Below the pieces are notes generated by a model. The model did no database searches, was not told the origin of the DNA, and saw only the letters and a list, made by a program, of their open reading frames with translations. A DNA stretch of 64,000 nucleotides from Lepidodermella squamata (Eukaryota > Gastrotricha). Position numbers and translations under genes: made by a program. Where the stretch lies: the NCBI GenBank assembly GCA_047495785.1, contig JBLDXI010000059.1, positions 329,601-393,600 on the forward strand. Direction: 5' to 3'. Every line of letters begins with the position of its first letter. Within the stretch, counting starts at the first letter, position 1. This document shows, piece after piece, positions 25,161 to 35,191 of the stretch.

Positions 25161-25220
25161 AATCAATCTAAATCAATCTAAATCAATCTAAATCAATCTA
25201 AATCAATCTAAATCAATCTC
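25161..25220. repeat. Six copies of a 10-bp tandem repeat breaking the Helitron frame
   Basis: AATCAATCTA occurs six times, the last ending in C. On the minus strand each unit carries TAG, and since 10 is not a multiple of 3 the array both shifts frame and adds stops. It separates the Rep-side ORF ending NHEIDLD from the acidic start of the helicase ORF (IDDDDDSDDND), which were probably continuous. Confidence 0.9.
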
Positions 25221-27200
25221 GTGATTGCGCCACGGCTTGAACAGCATTAATAAGCTGTGGTAAAAATCCTCTTTTCGTTTGGACAGGCTATAGATTCTGT
25301 GTTGAATATACCACGGCGTTTTTGGCTTTTTTACAAATTCGTACTGACGCTGAGCTAGTGGCAAGTTTTCACTGCCAGCCACAGGCTTACGGTCGTACCA
25401 TGATGCTAGTTCGTACAAGCTCATGTTATCGAACGTATCATCACACGGCCGATTTGGATAATACGTATCTACCAAGTTGGTCGCAAAATAGTCGACGCTA
25501 TTCGGGTCTCGTTCTACCAGCTTGCACACTTGTTCGTATTGCTTTACGCGCCGCGATCGTTCACGTGACACATTGAGGTGGCGCACTTGGAATGTCGGCG
25601 AAAATGTGTACTGCGACTTTTTCAAGAAATAACTCGCAGCTGTCATTATGTTTGTCTCTTGGCATGAAAGAAATGACCCTGCCTCGCGCCACATTGCACC
25701 GAAACGGTTTTTACTCGCCGCCTGTGAACGCTGTCTGCGCAACGCCTCATCGCTAGTAGTAGTATTAGTATCATGATCGGTGGCACCACCACCACTACTT
25801 TTGCTTGGTGCATCGAAATTGGTAGCATTCGCAACTGGTTGCTGTGTTTCACCTTCGCCGCCGTGCATGTTAGCTAGTCGTGAAGCGTTCAGCATAGCGC
25901 GATGCTTCATGCTCATGCGATTTGGCTTTGTGCTATATCCAACGGTTACATAGTGGCACAGATTTTTGCTCTGAGTTGCTACGTATTGCACATCTAGGTT
26001 ACCAGTGTGCATAAGCAAATACAGCGAATTGTAATCGTTGATGCGGCATTCATTTTTGGCTCGCGGAAGCTCGTATGCTCGTGTCTTTGCGTCGCGCTTT
26101 GAACTTTGCATTGCGCCATATTTTTTAATCATGCGCCTATAAGCTGTTGCTTTTGCGATGTTATTGCGCTGGAATTTTTTCTTGCTTTCCTAGGAAAAGC
26201 AAACCGGCACTTGCGGCGATACCGAACGCCATTTCTGCCTGTCGTAAATGGGCTACAATAACTATTACAATTATGTCGCTGATAGCGTGCAACTTTTTCG
26301 TACAATTCAGGCGAGATTTTTTTATCAGGCAGCTCGCAAGTGATTGCCTTTGTTATGAATTCTGCTACTTTTTCAGGCTCATCTTTGTCGAGCAGCGGCG
26401 CGTTTTCACACCACAAAGTTATGTGAAAATGCGGAATTCCTCGCTGCTGTTCTTCCATTCGTACAAAGTAATGCAATATTTTACCGCCTAATGCTTTCGC
26501 CGCTGTTTCATGTACAAATTGGAACCAAGCTTGAAATCGCACGTGTATAAATTCGCAAGTAGTAAACGGGTCCATAGCTAAGTTTTGATAGGTTTTTACC
26601 CGCATGCTCGGGATTTTTCTCCCTCAAGTAATCGTGCAGATCGCGTATGTCATATTCTGACGGGTTGTAAGTCATGAAAAATGTAGCAGGGCCTAAACAC
26701 CTTAGTATGAGCTTTAATCGTTCACGCACCGAGTACCAATACTCTTGTGTTGATGGCAGCTTTGAAAATACCGTGCTCATTCGCGCACCTAGTGTCTCTT
26801 CTTCAACGGCAGCCAAATATTCTTTGGCTGTTAGCTTGTTAGGGCCGCTTGCTACTTGGGTATTGACAACTTGAAAAATGCCCGAACGAACGCATCTTTT
26901 CAAGTACTCGTTGTAATGATAGAAAATGAATGGAATTGATAGTCGGAAGCGATTGACATCTGCCAGCTGTAGCAGATGCCTAACGTAGTCAGCTTCACGA
27001 ATATGCTTTCGGCGAGAATTTCGAACCATTGTAGCGTAGCACTGTTCACTGGCGACGTGGATGTTTTTTCTATCTGGTATAATCGTTCCGAAATGCCACT
27101 CATGCGACAGCTGTGCATTGGTACAAGGCAATATTGCTCGTAATATTTGGCATCTTTAGCGAGATCTATTTTCCGCAAAATTGACTCACCGCTGTTATTT
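25203..27200 (-). pseudogene. Helitron Rep (HUH) replication-initiator region, frameshifted
   Basis: Three overlapping frames give one Rep: LPCTNAQLSHEWHFGTIIPD (27130-27070), then ATFFMTYNPSEYDIRDLHDY, then DPFTTCEFIHVRFQAWFQFV, the HUH motif RGIPHFHITLW near 26435, a Cys/His-rich CNSYC segment, and the C-terminal half YELPRAKNECRINDYNSLYL and NLDVQYVATQSKNLCHYVT. Frameshifts lie near 27135, 26590 and 26140. The catalytic tyrosine motif reads YVTVGYSTK, with five positions between tyrosines rather than the four usual in Helitron Y-x3-Y motifs. The Rep nicks and rejoins single strands to start rolling-circle transposition. This copy is probably inactive. Confidence 0.85.
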
Positions 27201-28097
27201 TCTGCGCCTATCACATCGCTGTATTTCTTCCATGTTTTTACTACGCTTTTTGCGCCGTCGTTTCTTTTTACGGCCGCCCTCATTCTTACTTGCACTGCTG
27301 TTTTTACCTACTTTGTCATCATCATCATCATCATCATCATCAGCTGCTTCACTCGCTGAATTACCGCTGCTGGCAGACGCATCACTCTTATCGCTGCTGC
27401 TGTTGCTGTTACTGCTATGATGTTTTGTAACAAAATCTTCGTCATCATATTCTTGATACATTCGCGCATCTCCGCCTGGCAATTCATCTTCAATTTCGAA
27501 TATTACGCTATCTAGTAATGTTTTTGTTGGCAACCTCAAAATATTTCTCAGGTATGGATTAGCTCGCCGTGCGGCATTTATAGCCTCGCATAAATGTTTA
27601 AAGTTGGTCATATTTTCATATACTATTTTTCTGTCCTCTTTAGGAATAGAGCGCGTGAAAATGATCAGATATGGATCAAGTATATTATTAAGAAAATCTT
27701 GTCGCAACTTGTTTTTCAAATCGCCACTCTTGGCATTTGCAGTAGCTGCTCGACTGTTACGTATATTATTAGAATCTGGGTTGGCTATAACAAAAGGATT
27801 CCTAGTAAAGTCTGACGATGCAGAATTACAATCGGCATCACTTTCGGCTGCTGTGTCGTCTAGCAAGCGGTCAAAGTTTATTTCAAGATGATTTTCTAAC
27901 AACCTTTGATTTTCATTATTAATTCCTAATAAGCATTCGTCATTATCTTGCCCGCTTGATGTTTCTTGTTCAACGTCAAAGTTTTCCCACTTATTCCTGA
28001 AAAGGTGTTCGGCGAATACCTGGAAGGGCATCGGAAAATTCCACGCAATAAAGAAGCTGTGACAGTTCGAAATCACGGCTTTTCGAACTGCCACCAT
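27195..28097 (-). CDS. Helitron-associated acidic/basic ORF upstream of Rep
   Basis: A 300-codon frame with no recognised domain. A hydrophobic helical core reads LDPYLIIFTRSIPKEDRKIV and NPYLRNILRLPTKTLLD. The C-terminal half is Ser/Asp-rich followed by a lysine/arginine-rich tail (KKKRRRKKRSK) that could be a nuclear localisation signal. It overlaps the Rep frames at its 3' end and is probably the N-terminus of the Rep polyprotein after a frameshift. The first useful Met is uncertain. Confidence 0.5.
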   Translation of the reverse strand: MVAVRKAVISNCHSFFIAWNFPMPFQVFAEHLFRNKWENFDVEQETSSGQDNDECLLGINNENQRLLENHLEINFDRLLDDTAAESDADCNSASSDFTRNPFVIANPDSNNIRNSRAATANAKSGDLKNKLRQDFLNNILDPYLIIFTRSIPKEDRKIVYENMTNFKHLCEAINAARRANPYLRNILRLPTKTLLDSVIFEIEDELPGGDARMYQEYDDEDFVTKHHSSNSNSSSDKSDASASSGNSASEAADDDDDDDDDKVGKNSSASKNEGGRKKKRRRKKRSKNMEEIQRCDRRRK

Positions 28098-28099
28098 GT

Positions 28100-28378
28100 C
28101 AGTTATTTCAAAGCAGACTTAGAACTTGGAGATTTTTTGAATCAGAAAATATATTCAGCACTTGAACAGAGACAGATTAAATTTTCCAAAATGTTAGAGA
28201 TCGACTAAATTGTCGCTTTGTTGAATCTGTCCTTTTGTCGATGAGAATGGGGACATATTCAAAAGAGGCGGGACAACTTGTTTCATCTGTCCCTTACTTG
28301 TATCTGTCCCAGTGCTCTCGTCGAGAGGCGGGACAAATTTGAAGAAGAAAGGGACAAATACCAGCGAGAAAAGGACGC
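28100..28378. repeat. GGGACA/TGTCCC-rich segment between Helitron ORFs
   Basis: Between 28225 and 28375 there are about seven GGGACA or TGTCCC words, including AGAGGCGGGACAA twice. A perfect 10-bp-arm palindrome (CAGTTCGAAA/TTTCGAACTG) lies at 28063-28090. No long ORF crosses it. It may be a small insertion or a noncoding spacer of the transposon. Confidence 0.4.
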
Positions 28379-28379
28379 G

Positions 28380-30349
28380 TTATTTTGAACCGGGGCATTT
28401 ATTAGAGTGATCAACAGCGCTAATTGTTGATTCATTATCGCTGTCTTTACAAAAAATTATGTCGTCACCTTCATCCTGATCGCTTTGATCGCTTTGATCA
28501 GACCCTGCTGTTTCTACTTCTTGATCGTTATCTTCGCCCATTTCATCATTATCTTCTAATAACGCGGCGGATTTATCATCATCTACCCATGCATCGCTGT
28601 CGTCGTCATCGTCGCTGTCATCACTTGATTGATGCACGGCGGCTACTTGCTGCACTGCGCTATACTTTGTTCGGTTAAATTCGAGTAGTTCTTGGTAATA
28701 TATGTTCTCAGCTGGCTTATCGCGTGATTTTTGGCGAATTTTCGACAAACAAACTACTTGTTTGCAATTTTTAGCTTCTTTGCATGAAATGCATGTAAAA
28801 TAGCTCAAAGCTCGGCATCTGTTGTAGTAATTTATCATTTCTTGTCGAAAAGTTACGCGCAGCGCCTGCTCATTTACGGGCTGACGATTAGACAAATTAA
28901 CGCTACGAATAACGCCTGTCAGTTGCATCTTTTCGCTTATCAGACGATTGAGACCTTCGTTGCCGGCATCGTTGATCATTTTTTCTAAATTACCGATGCG
29001 CTTATTAAGCGAAATTAGCTTATATACACGGTTAACAATGGGGCCCAATTTTTTATAATAATGGCTAGAAATTGCTCGCAGTTTTAGTAGCATTGACGAG
29101 CAATAAGGCGCACAAGGTGAATAACAAATCTGCTTGTGGCCATGTGTTTGTTTTCTGCGGCGGCTTTTACTTTTGCGCGGCTTGTTACGCTTCGCTGCAC
29201 TACTAGCTTGCTCGTTCACGCAACCCTCAGCTCTTTCTTCATCAGTTTGATAAGTACATTTGTCAATGTTTTTCAAATATGCATGCAACTGTTGCCAATC
29301 GCTTATGGCATAGATTGATATTAAAAATTCTAGCATTACTAACCACGCGTCTGCCTCGAAAGGCATTACACATAGCTCCTTACAGCATTCCCAGCAAGCG
29401 ATTGGCGGTTTAGGCTCAACGCGTTTACTACGGCGCCCCATGTTGTTGTCCTTGCTATTTGAACGAGGCTCTAAGCGATAATTCGGATATATGCCGTGCA
29501 CCGCGCCGTTTTCGTCAATACTACAATAAATGCGAACAAATCTCTTCGTGGAGGCAAAATTGCTGCTTCCTGCACGGCCAATGGCGCATCGTTTTCAGCC
29601 ATCATCAGCATCATTGCTTCGTTTGACATAATATTATCAATGGTGGCGGTAGTAGTGCGCGATGGTATCATTGTGTCATAATTTGCTGGGTCAAACGGAT
29701 TGCGCTCATCCACTGTCTCTTCGCTACCATCTACGCTACAGTATTGTAAATGATTTAACGGCGTCGCAATTTCCGAATAAGGTGGTGGTGGTGGATCGTC
29801 ATTTTTAGCGACTTGGCGCGAGCGAAATATGCTCTTTCTCTCATCTTTCGGCAGGTAATCAAATTCGACACTCGCGCGGCTGCACTTATTAACACCGCCG
29901 CCGCCGCCATTTTCCCGTTCATACTGCTTAATTTTTGCGCAGAGGTGTTGATCGAGTGTATTTTGATAACAAAAGTATGGCTCTTGTGTTTGCCTGTGCA
30001 TGCTTTCGCCTAACAATGCCCTAATTTTATCCTCTTCATTTTCGACCGTAGTCGATAGCGGTATGGCTTGCCAAGCGATTTCTCGCAAATTGTTAGCTGC
30101 TTTTAGCTGTTGCTTCTTTAGCTCATGAAGCTCGTACAGGGTAGTTCGTGCTTGATTCTCGGCATCAAACTTGAACGTCGCTTCGCGTTGCTTTTTAGAA
30201 AGACGTGGCGTTGACACCGCGTTGTTTTTAATAGTCGGCGAGTTTTGCGAAATTTGCTCGTTGCCTAAAGCTACATGTTGTAATTGCAACAATTCACACG
30301 TTGTGTCACCCGCTATCATGGAAGCGCCACTGGAAGACTCCGGCAACAA
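28380..30349 (-). pseudogene. Helitron-associated cysteine-rich ORF with PPPY motif, one frameshift
   Basis: Two overlapping frames (30349-29471 and 29501-28380) join by a frameshift near 29530: the second frame upstream of its ATG reads RIYCSIDENGAVHGIYPNYR, which continues the first. The N-terminal half has a coiled, basic region (LSKKQREATFKFDAENQA) and DDPPPPPYSEIAT, containing PPPY, the ligand of WW-domain proteins such as NEDD4 ligases. The C-terminal half has paired cysteine groups (CWECCKELC, CYSPCAPYC, CISCKEAKNC) that could bind zinc, then a long acidic tail. The family is not recognised. Confidence 0.55.
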
Positions 30350-30515
30350 AACGGCCGAGTTTTCTCGGTCGTCAGTTGTAACAACCGTGTCACGTGATGG
30401 AATGTCAGTTCTACTCGCCTGAGCTTCCGATTCATGTGTGCTATCAGCAGCAATAGCTACCTATATCTGATGGGCTGCCGCTCGTCAGCATTCTATTAGC
30501 CTTGTAGCCAAAGGT

Positions 30516-31871
30516 TCATGGTGAAATAATGTTCAAGCATTTATCACGGAGAACACCACGGCTGCTTTCACGGCGTTCTTTATCGGAGGCTGGTGATGAA
30601 GGAATAATATTCACACATTTATCACTGAGAACGCCAACGCTGCTATCACCGCTTTCTTTATTATTATAATTTTCTTGTCTCATTTCAACTTCATCTGCTG
30701 CGTTCGGCTCTGTCGGTTCAAAATATTCAAACACGCTAAAATTATCAGCTTCATTATCGTCCGGAAGTTTATCACAGGCGATACATGTGTCATCGTCATC
30801 ACTTTTACTTGTGTTTTCTGATTTTTTATTCTTCAAATCTTCTCTCATCCGATCGGTTAATTTTATTTGCAATTCTGACAATTTTTTCCGCATATCTCTA
30901 TTATAATTTCTGTTTTTTAATAGGCAAGTTTCATAAAAAGGAATTTTACGAAGCATCATAGCTTTCTCCACTACGGTGAGACTCTTGTCCTGCATGATGT
31001 CCTCAATTTTGCTGTGCCGCTCGTTTTGTCGTTTGCGCTTCCTTGCCACCTTGCTATGCGCTGATTTCACCGCCGCAGGGGAACTAGCCGGCTTGGGCTT
31101 GTCCTTGTCAGATGGCAATATCGTCGAGCTGTCGTTGTCATCACTCGAACAAGTGTCGAACAGAAAGTCGCTATCGTCATCCACCTCATCCTCATCTGTC
31201 ACGACGTGCCCGTCATTTTTACGGTTCGGTTTAACACTGCGTTTTTCATTTGTTTTTACGGCATCTTTCATTTTCTGACGCTTAGACGCTGATGCGCTGC
31301 CACAATAACGACGCCGTTTCGAAGCCGGCAGCGATTTCTTACCATGTTTAGCCGAGCGGCTGCTCTCATCTCGCACCGCATCTTCGCGTGATGATGACTC
31401 TACCGCGACGACGGCGATGCCATCACCATCATCATCATCATCGCTGTTATCGGCTTCATTCACAGCCGGCTCATAGCTGTCATTGTCACAATTTGACGCG
31501 AGAACACTGTACGGAGTTTCGTCTTCAATTAGATAGAGACCGGCCTCGATTAGATTGATCGTGTCTATCGATGTTCTGCCGCGACGTGTTTCGTTGTCGT
31601 TATTCGACGACGCCGGAATGCTACTAACCTTGGATGTCGCGCTGTTATCAGCGGTAGCACCGGTGTCTTTACGTTGCTTCCGACTACGGGTTGAACTGAC
31701 GACAAATTGAAAATCATCATCGGCGGCAGACTGACCGGTGCCAGCCTGTTGCTGATTACCTTCTTTATCAGCAGCTCTCTGGCGTTTCGTGTTCGCGCTA
31801 CTTGAGCTCACATCGCTCGGCTTGGTCGCCGATTTCTTCTCATTCTCTCGGCTTATGGCAGGATCACTCAT
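30516..31871 (-). CDS. Helitron-associated acidic low-complexity ORF
   Basis: A 451-codon frame starting MSDPAISRENEKKSATKPSD. It is Ser/Lys/Asp-rich with several basic clusters (KRQRAADKE, ASKRRRYCG, RKRKRQNERHS) and acidic runs. One conserved-looking helical block lies at LTVVEKAMMLRKIPFYETCL. Near the end a 14-16 residue unit is repeated imperfectly (GVLSDKCVNIIPSS, GVLRDKCLNIISP). No enzyme motif is seen; probable nuclear structural or gag-like role. It is separated from neighbouring ORFs by 110-170 bp. Confidence 0.5.
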   Translation of the reverse strand: MSDPAISRENEKKSATKPSDVSSSSANTKRQRAADKEGNQQQAGTGQSAADDDFQFVVSSTRSRKQRKDTGATADNSATSKVSSIPASSNNDNETRRGRTSIDTINLIEAGLYLIEDETPYSVLASNCDNDSYEPAVNEADNSDDDDDGDGIAVVAVESSSREDAVRDESSRSAKHGKKSLPASKRRRYCGSASASKRQKMKDAVKTNEKRSVKPNRKNDGHVVTDEDEVDDDSDFLFDTCSSDDNDSSTILPSDKDKPKPASSPAAVKSAHSKVARKRKRQNERHSKIEDIMQDKSLTVVEKAMMLRKIPFYETCLLKNRNYNRDMRKKLSELQIKLTDRMREDLKNKKSENTSKSDDDDTCIACDKLPDDNEADNFSVFEYFEPTEPNAADEVEMRQENYNNKESGDSSVGVLSDKCVNIIPSSPASDKERRESSRGVLRDKCLNIISP

Positions 31872-31979
31872 CTTCGAGGGTCCTGAAAATGGCGGTCTGC
31901 TGCTGCTGCTGGTGACGCCGCCGGCGCCCGTTGAAAGCCCGCGAGGAAGCGCAGGTTGATACGCTCGGTTGTTCGCCGC

Positions 31980-34058
31980 CTACGAACTGGCGCTTTCGGC
32001 ATCCAAACGTTCGTACATGAACAAGTACGGCTGGGCGTCATACAGCCCGGTATTATCTTTATTCAGCCGAATGTTGTTATTGAAATCGACGACTACTGGC
32101 CGGTGGCTATCATCTGCTCGCCACCACAAGCCATCTCTGCGTCGCAAGTACACAAAGTAATGGCCGCTATGCATCGACCCGCCGCGATGGCAAATAACAC
32201 CTGACATGCGATATCGAACTCTGCTGCCATCACGCATGGGAAGGTAAAAGTACTCGTTAAAGTCCACCATTGCTGTGACTTTATATTCAATAGTGTTGAC
32301 AATTCTTTTGACGCCATTTGTTTCTTGGAAAATATCTCTTCTCATTGATCTTTTTTGTTGAATCAATAAATTTTCCGGGGCTTTCACAATTTTGAGTGCA
32401 TTTTTCAGCTTGCCACCGCATGCTAAACAAAAGCTAACTTTATCCGGGTAACACGGGTCTAAAATGGCGCGCAAGCTTTCGTCCATTGTTCGGTAATTCT
32501 TAGCTTTTACCTTCTCGCAGGCGTCAATCGCTACTGGAACTTGAATGTCATTGAAAATATTGCTAGGTGTTTGCACGGATTCACGGTTACACTGATCACA
32601 CACCGACACGCCAATTTGTTGCCCTGTAAAGCTGTTCAATTCCGAGCCTATCCAATCAGTGTCACCTAATAGGGCTGTTATTATGTCATGCACATCGTTC
32701 TGCTGCGATGGATCATATGTCAGACGGTCGGTGATGAGAGTTGCGAAGCCGTCACAAACGGGCGTTATATTAGGCGCCATGTCGCCAACAGAGTTGACAT
32801 AGCCCAGCACGAATTGGCGAAATGCTTGTCGCAAGCAAGTTTTGCGTTTCTCATTGTTATCGACAGTCAGTAAAGGCAGGCATGCCAAGCAAAAGCATTG
32901 ATTTGACTCGCAATACTTGCCCTTTACAACTTGTTCGACAAATCCTGGGCAATTTAACAGCAGTTGCACAACCGAAATGTCGCAACACTGAACGCTAGTG
33001 TTATTGCGCACAGGCAACAACTTTTGCGGTGTGTAATCAATACCTCTGCTGCTGCTGCTGCTGCTGCTGTGACTGTGATCATCTATAACACTGGCTGTGG
33101 CGTTATATGACGACGATGACGATGATGCTGCTGCTGCAGAGGAAGCCTGCTCATTTCGCTCAATTCTGTTAGCTCCAAAGCAATTATCGGCAACTCCTAT
33201 ATTACACGAGTTTACCTCAACAAAAACACCATTGACACGGGTAGTGCTCTCAGATGATTTTTTATTCGATTCAAAATTATTAATGTAATCATCATCATCA
33301 TAATCAAAATCACGATTAGGAGGCGCGTAAAAGACATCGCCATCAAGATACGGCAACTCGTCGTCATTTTCAGCATGAAAAATAATGCCGCCGCCACCGC
33401 AGTCGCCACTTTCCGTCATCACATTACTGCAGCTAGCATCAGACGGCGGTAAATCAATCAACGGCAAATCATCATCCTCATCATTGTTCAATATCGCAAC
33501 AGCCTCACGAGCGTTAGAACTAGCTAAACATTCCGGCTGCTGAGTGGCGCTCTCGGCGTTTCGCTCAGGCAGTTTTGGCAAGGCTGGCGATGCTGATGAT
33601 GATGATGTTAAAGGAAGATCTTCCGGCCCCATTGTGACAAACCTTAGAACGGGCTTGCTACCTGAAGCCTCTTCACGTTGAACAGGAGTCAGCATAAAAA
33701 CTTTCAATGCCTGTTCTTTGCTTTGGGCAATAGGTGCCTTCGAATTACATATGGCTAGTCCCAAATCGGCAAGTGTCAATCGAATACCCTCACTCGATGG
33801 ATTAGAAGGCAAACTAGCATGAGTGAGGTTTTGTTTAACCGCCTGCGCATAGCCTGAGATGCTAGTTGGCTGCGCTGGGAGACTGGCGGTAGCGTTTTGG
33901 ACGCAATTTTCGGCCACGTTTACAAATTCACCGCTGTTAGCCGCTGTTCCTGTTTCAGAAGCAACCGGAACAGAACTATGCATAGCGGCACCACCACTGC
34001 CCTTATGTGCATCAACATGACCGGCTTTTACACTTGCGGCTTGCGGGATTAGAACCAC
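31980..34058 (-). CDS. USP-family (C19) deubiquitinase domain carried by the Helitron
   Basis: A 692-codon ORF. The first half is Ser/Ala/Asp-rich linker. The USP domain occupies about residues 345-690: Cys-box VQCCDISVVQLL (the first Cys aligns with the nucleophile of C-Y-x-N-S-x-L-Q), CxxC pairs in the finger (CLAC, CDQC, CLAC), then the His box GVICHRGGSMHSGHYFVYL and WWRADDSH supplying His and Asp. Catalytic Cys, His and Asp all appear present, although the usual GNTCYMNS signature is strongly diverged. It is expected to cleave ubiquitin or a ubiquitin-like protein. OTU proteases are well known in Helentrons; a USP is not one I know of there. Frame is intact from MVLIPQAAS. Confidence 0.8.
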   Translation of the reverse strand: MVLIPQAASVKAGHVDAHKGSGGAAMHSSVPVASETGTAANSGEFVNVAENCVQNATASLPAQPTSISGYAQAVKQNLTHASLPSNPSSEGIRLTLADLGLAICNSKAPIAQSKEQALKVFMLTPVQREEASGSKPVLRFVTMGPEDLPLTSSSSASPALPKLPERNAESATQQPECLASSNAREAVAILNNDEDDDLPLIDLPPSDASCSNVMTESGDCGGGGIIFHAENDDELPYLDGDVFYAPPNRDFDYDDDDYINNFESNKKSSESTTRVNGVFVEVNSCNIGVADNCFGANRIERNEQASSAAAASSSSSSYNATASVIDDHSHSSSSSSSRGIDYTPQKLLPVRNNTSVQCCDISVVQLLLNCPGFVEQVVKGKYCESNQCFCLACLPLLTVDNNEKRKTCLRQAFRQFVLGYVNSVGDMAPNITPVCDGFATLITDRLTYDPSQQNDVHDIITALLGDTDWIGSELNSFTGQQIGVSVCDQCNRESVQTPSNIFNDIQVPVAIDACEKVKAKNYRTMDESLRAILDPCYPDKVSFCLACGGKLKNALKIVKAPENLLIQQKRSMRRDIFQETNGVKRIVNTIEYKVTAMVDFNEYFYLPMRDGSRVRYRMSGVICHRGGSMHSGHYFVYLRRRDGLWWRADDSHRPVVVDFNNNIRLNKDNTGLYDAQPYLFMYERLDAESASS

Positions 34059-34089
34059 CGCCGCCGGCTAGCCCTTTGTGGATTTTTTT

Positions 34090-34368
34090 TTAAGAAACGA
34101 GCGCTTCTTTACTCTTACCAGAAGACGTGCGAGTTTTCGACAACTCGGCGTCAACTTCCTCCTTCCGCCAGAGAAACGCGCAAAGCGAAATTTTATGACT
34201 ATTTAAGTGATAGACACTCGCCAAACGCAACCTGTCATTATGACTTAAAAAACGCGACACGAAAATGCCTTCATACTTATTACTTATTATAACAGCGTCC
34301 GTAGTTTTTGGCGGAATATCCAAGAGTTCTGGCAACTTCAGTAGGTAAGTAGTACGACTCATTACCAA
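34090..34368 (-). CDS. Small Helitron-proximal ORF of unknown function
   Basis: The 92-codon ORF begins MVMSRTTYLLKLPELLDIPP and has a hydrophilic lysine/serine-rich C-terminus. It lies 31 bp upstream of the USP ORF on the same strand, so it is either the first ORF of the transposon or its N-terminal extension separated by a stop. Not recognised. Confidence 0.35.
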   Translation of the reverse strand: MVMSRTTYLLKLPELLDIPPKTTDAVIISNKYEGIFVSRFLSHNDRLRLASVYHLNSHKISLCAFLWRKEEVDAELSKTRTSSGKSKEALVS

Positions 34369-35047
34369 GATTAATGACGCTCAATACACCCTGAGACATT
34401 GCTGTTCAATCGATCAATAAATCAATCAGTAAAGCAATCAAGTAGCAATCTGGTTTAAAGAAGAGTGTTCTAAACACTGTATTTAGACCTGAATAAAAAC
34501 TAGCAGTAACACAACTACGCGCCTAGTTACTCGTGAACCTGTAAAAAAAAATAACCGATATGCGGCACAAAATTAGAAATATATCAATTATGCGGAAGTA
34601 TAACGTAAGTTGTAAGCTGAACAAATAGAATTCAGAAAGGAAATGACAATCTTCAAAAAGAATCAGTCAAATGGAGATACAATCGAGAAGCAAAAAGCAA
34701 ACTTTCAACAAGCACAAGTCAGCGAGAGTCAGCGAGAGGAACGCGTAACGGTTTTCTTTCGCCCCGCCGCGATGAGAGCCCCGAGAGCAAAAGCGAGGAA
34801 ATATTTTTATACCGCCAAAATAATTTAAAAAGTTTTGGAATAATAATTATAATGCAATTATAATTTTTAAATAATTATTTTTTAAAACAAATGTAGAAAT
34901 AGCTTCCTCACGGATCAGCCCTGAGAGCGCTTATAGAGCGAAATACAAAACGGCAGGGGGTACCTTCATTTTTAGAAAACCATGGAAAAATGTCCTTTGC
35001 GCGGCAACCCAAAAGTACAAGTTACCTGAGGAATTTTCCCAATTAAC

Positions 35048-35092
35048 TTATACCATTAGATAGCTGAGATCATTAGCTAGCTGATGGTATAA
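35048..35092. repeat. Inverted repeat upstream of CULT gene
   Basis: TTATACCATTAGATAGCT and AGCTAGCTGATGGTATAA form imperfect 18-nt arms around a short loop. From 34.4 to 35.0 kb nothing else was recognised. Confidence 0.5.
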
Positions 35093-35182
35093 TTTTTTCT
35101 CGATATATCTCATTCCAAGGTCCTGGTCCTCGATCCTAAAGTTGGGTCATTTTTGGCGAAAAAATTTCTACCTGGCCCAAGT

Positions 35183-35191
35183 GTATATATA
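35183..35191 (+). promoter_or_regulatory. Candidate TATA box for CULT/EPRS transcription unit
   Basis: TATATATAG about 310 bp upstream of the CULT start codon, followed by a GC-rich leader-like stretch. The assignment rests on position only. Confidence 0.3.

Larger units (their letters stand above)
19605..25166 (-). pseudogene. Pif1-like Helitron helicase fused to inactive USP-like domain
   Basis: The N-terminal part is an SF1 Pif1-like helicase. Walker A is GNAGVGKS, Walker B is VIDECSM, then GDLLQLNPV, and the C-terminal motifs TAHRCQGMTL and SYVMLSRV are intact. A long Asn/Ser-rich, RG-rich linker follows (GRGGGRGRGRGAARGG). Then comes a USP-fold tail: LSALNTLLHCVFAYEQLEAL, paired CxxC finger motifs (CCECK and CPRC), and a final LPSYIAYRRDGRHWTRFEE. 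In the USP family the first block carries the catalytic Cys and the last carries G-H-Y and D-D; here Cys and His are replaced and the acidic pair is EE, so a dead protease is predicted. The frame is interrupted by two insertions; without them it spans 1634 codons. Poly-Asn and poly-Ser runs come from ATT/CTA microsatellites. Confidence 0.85.
19605..34368 (-). mobile_element. Large decayed Helitron-type rolling-circle transposon with USP domains
   Basis: Minus-strand order 5' to 3': small ORF (34368-34090), USP ORF (34058-31980), acidic ORF (31871-30516), a frameshifted pair (30349-28380), another ORF (28097-27195), the HUH Rep region (about 27200-25203) and Pif1-like helicase plus USP-like tail (25166-19605). 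Rep plus helicase is diagnostic of Helitrons; size and extra ORFs resemble the Helentron/Helitron2 branch. Reading frames are broken by at least three frameshifts, a 10-bp tandem repeat, a 38-bp palindrome insertion and a 617-bp MITE. Terminal hairpin and target-site boundaries were not resolved, so the limits given are those of the coding region. Confidence 0.88.
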
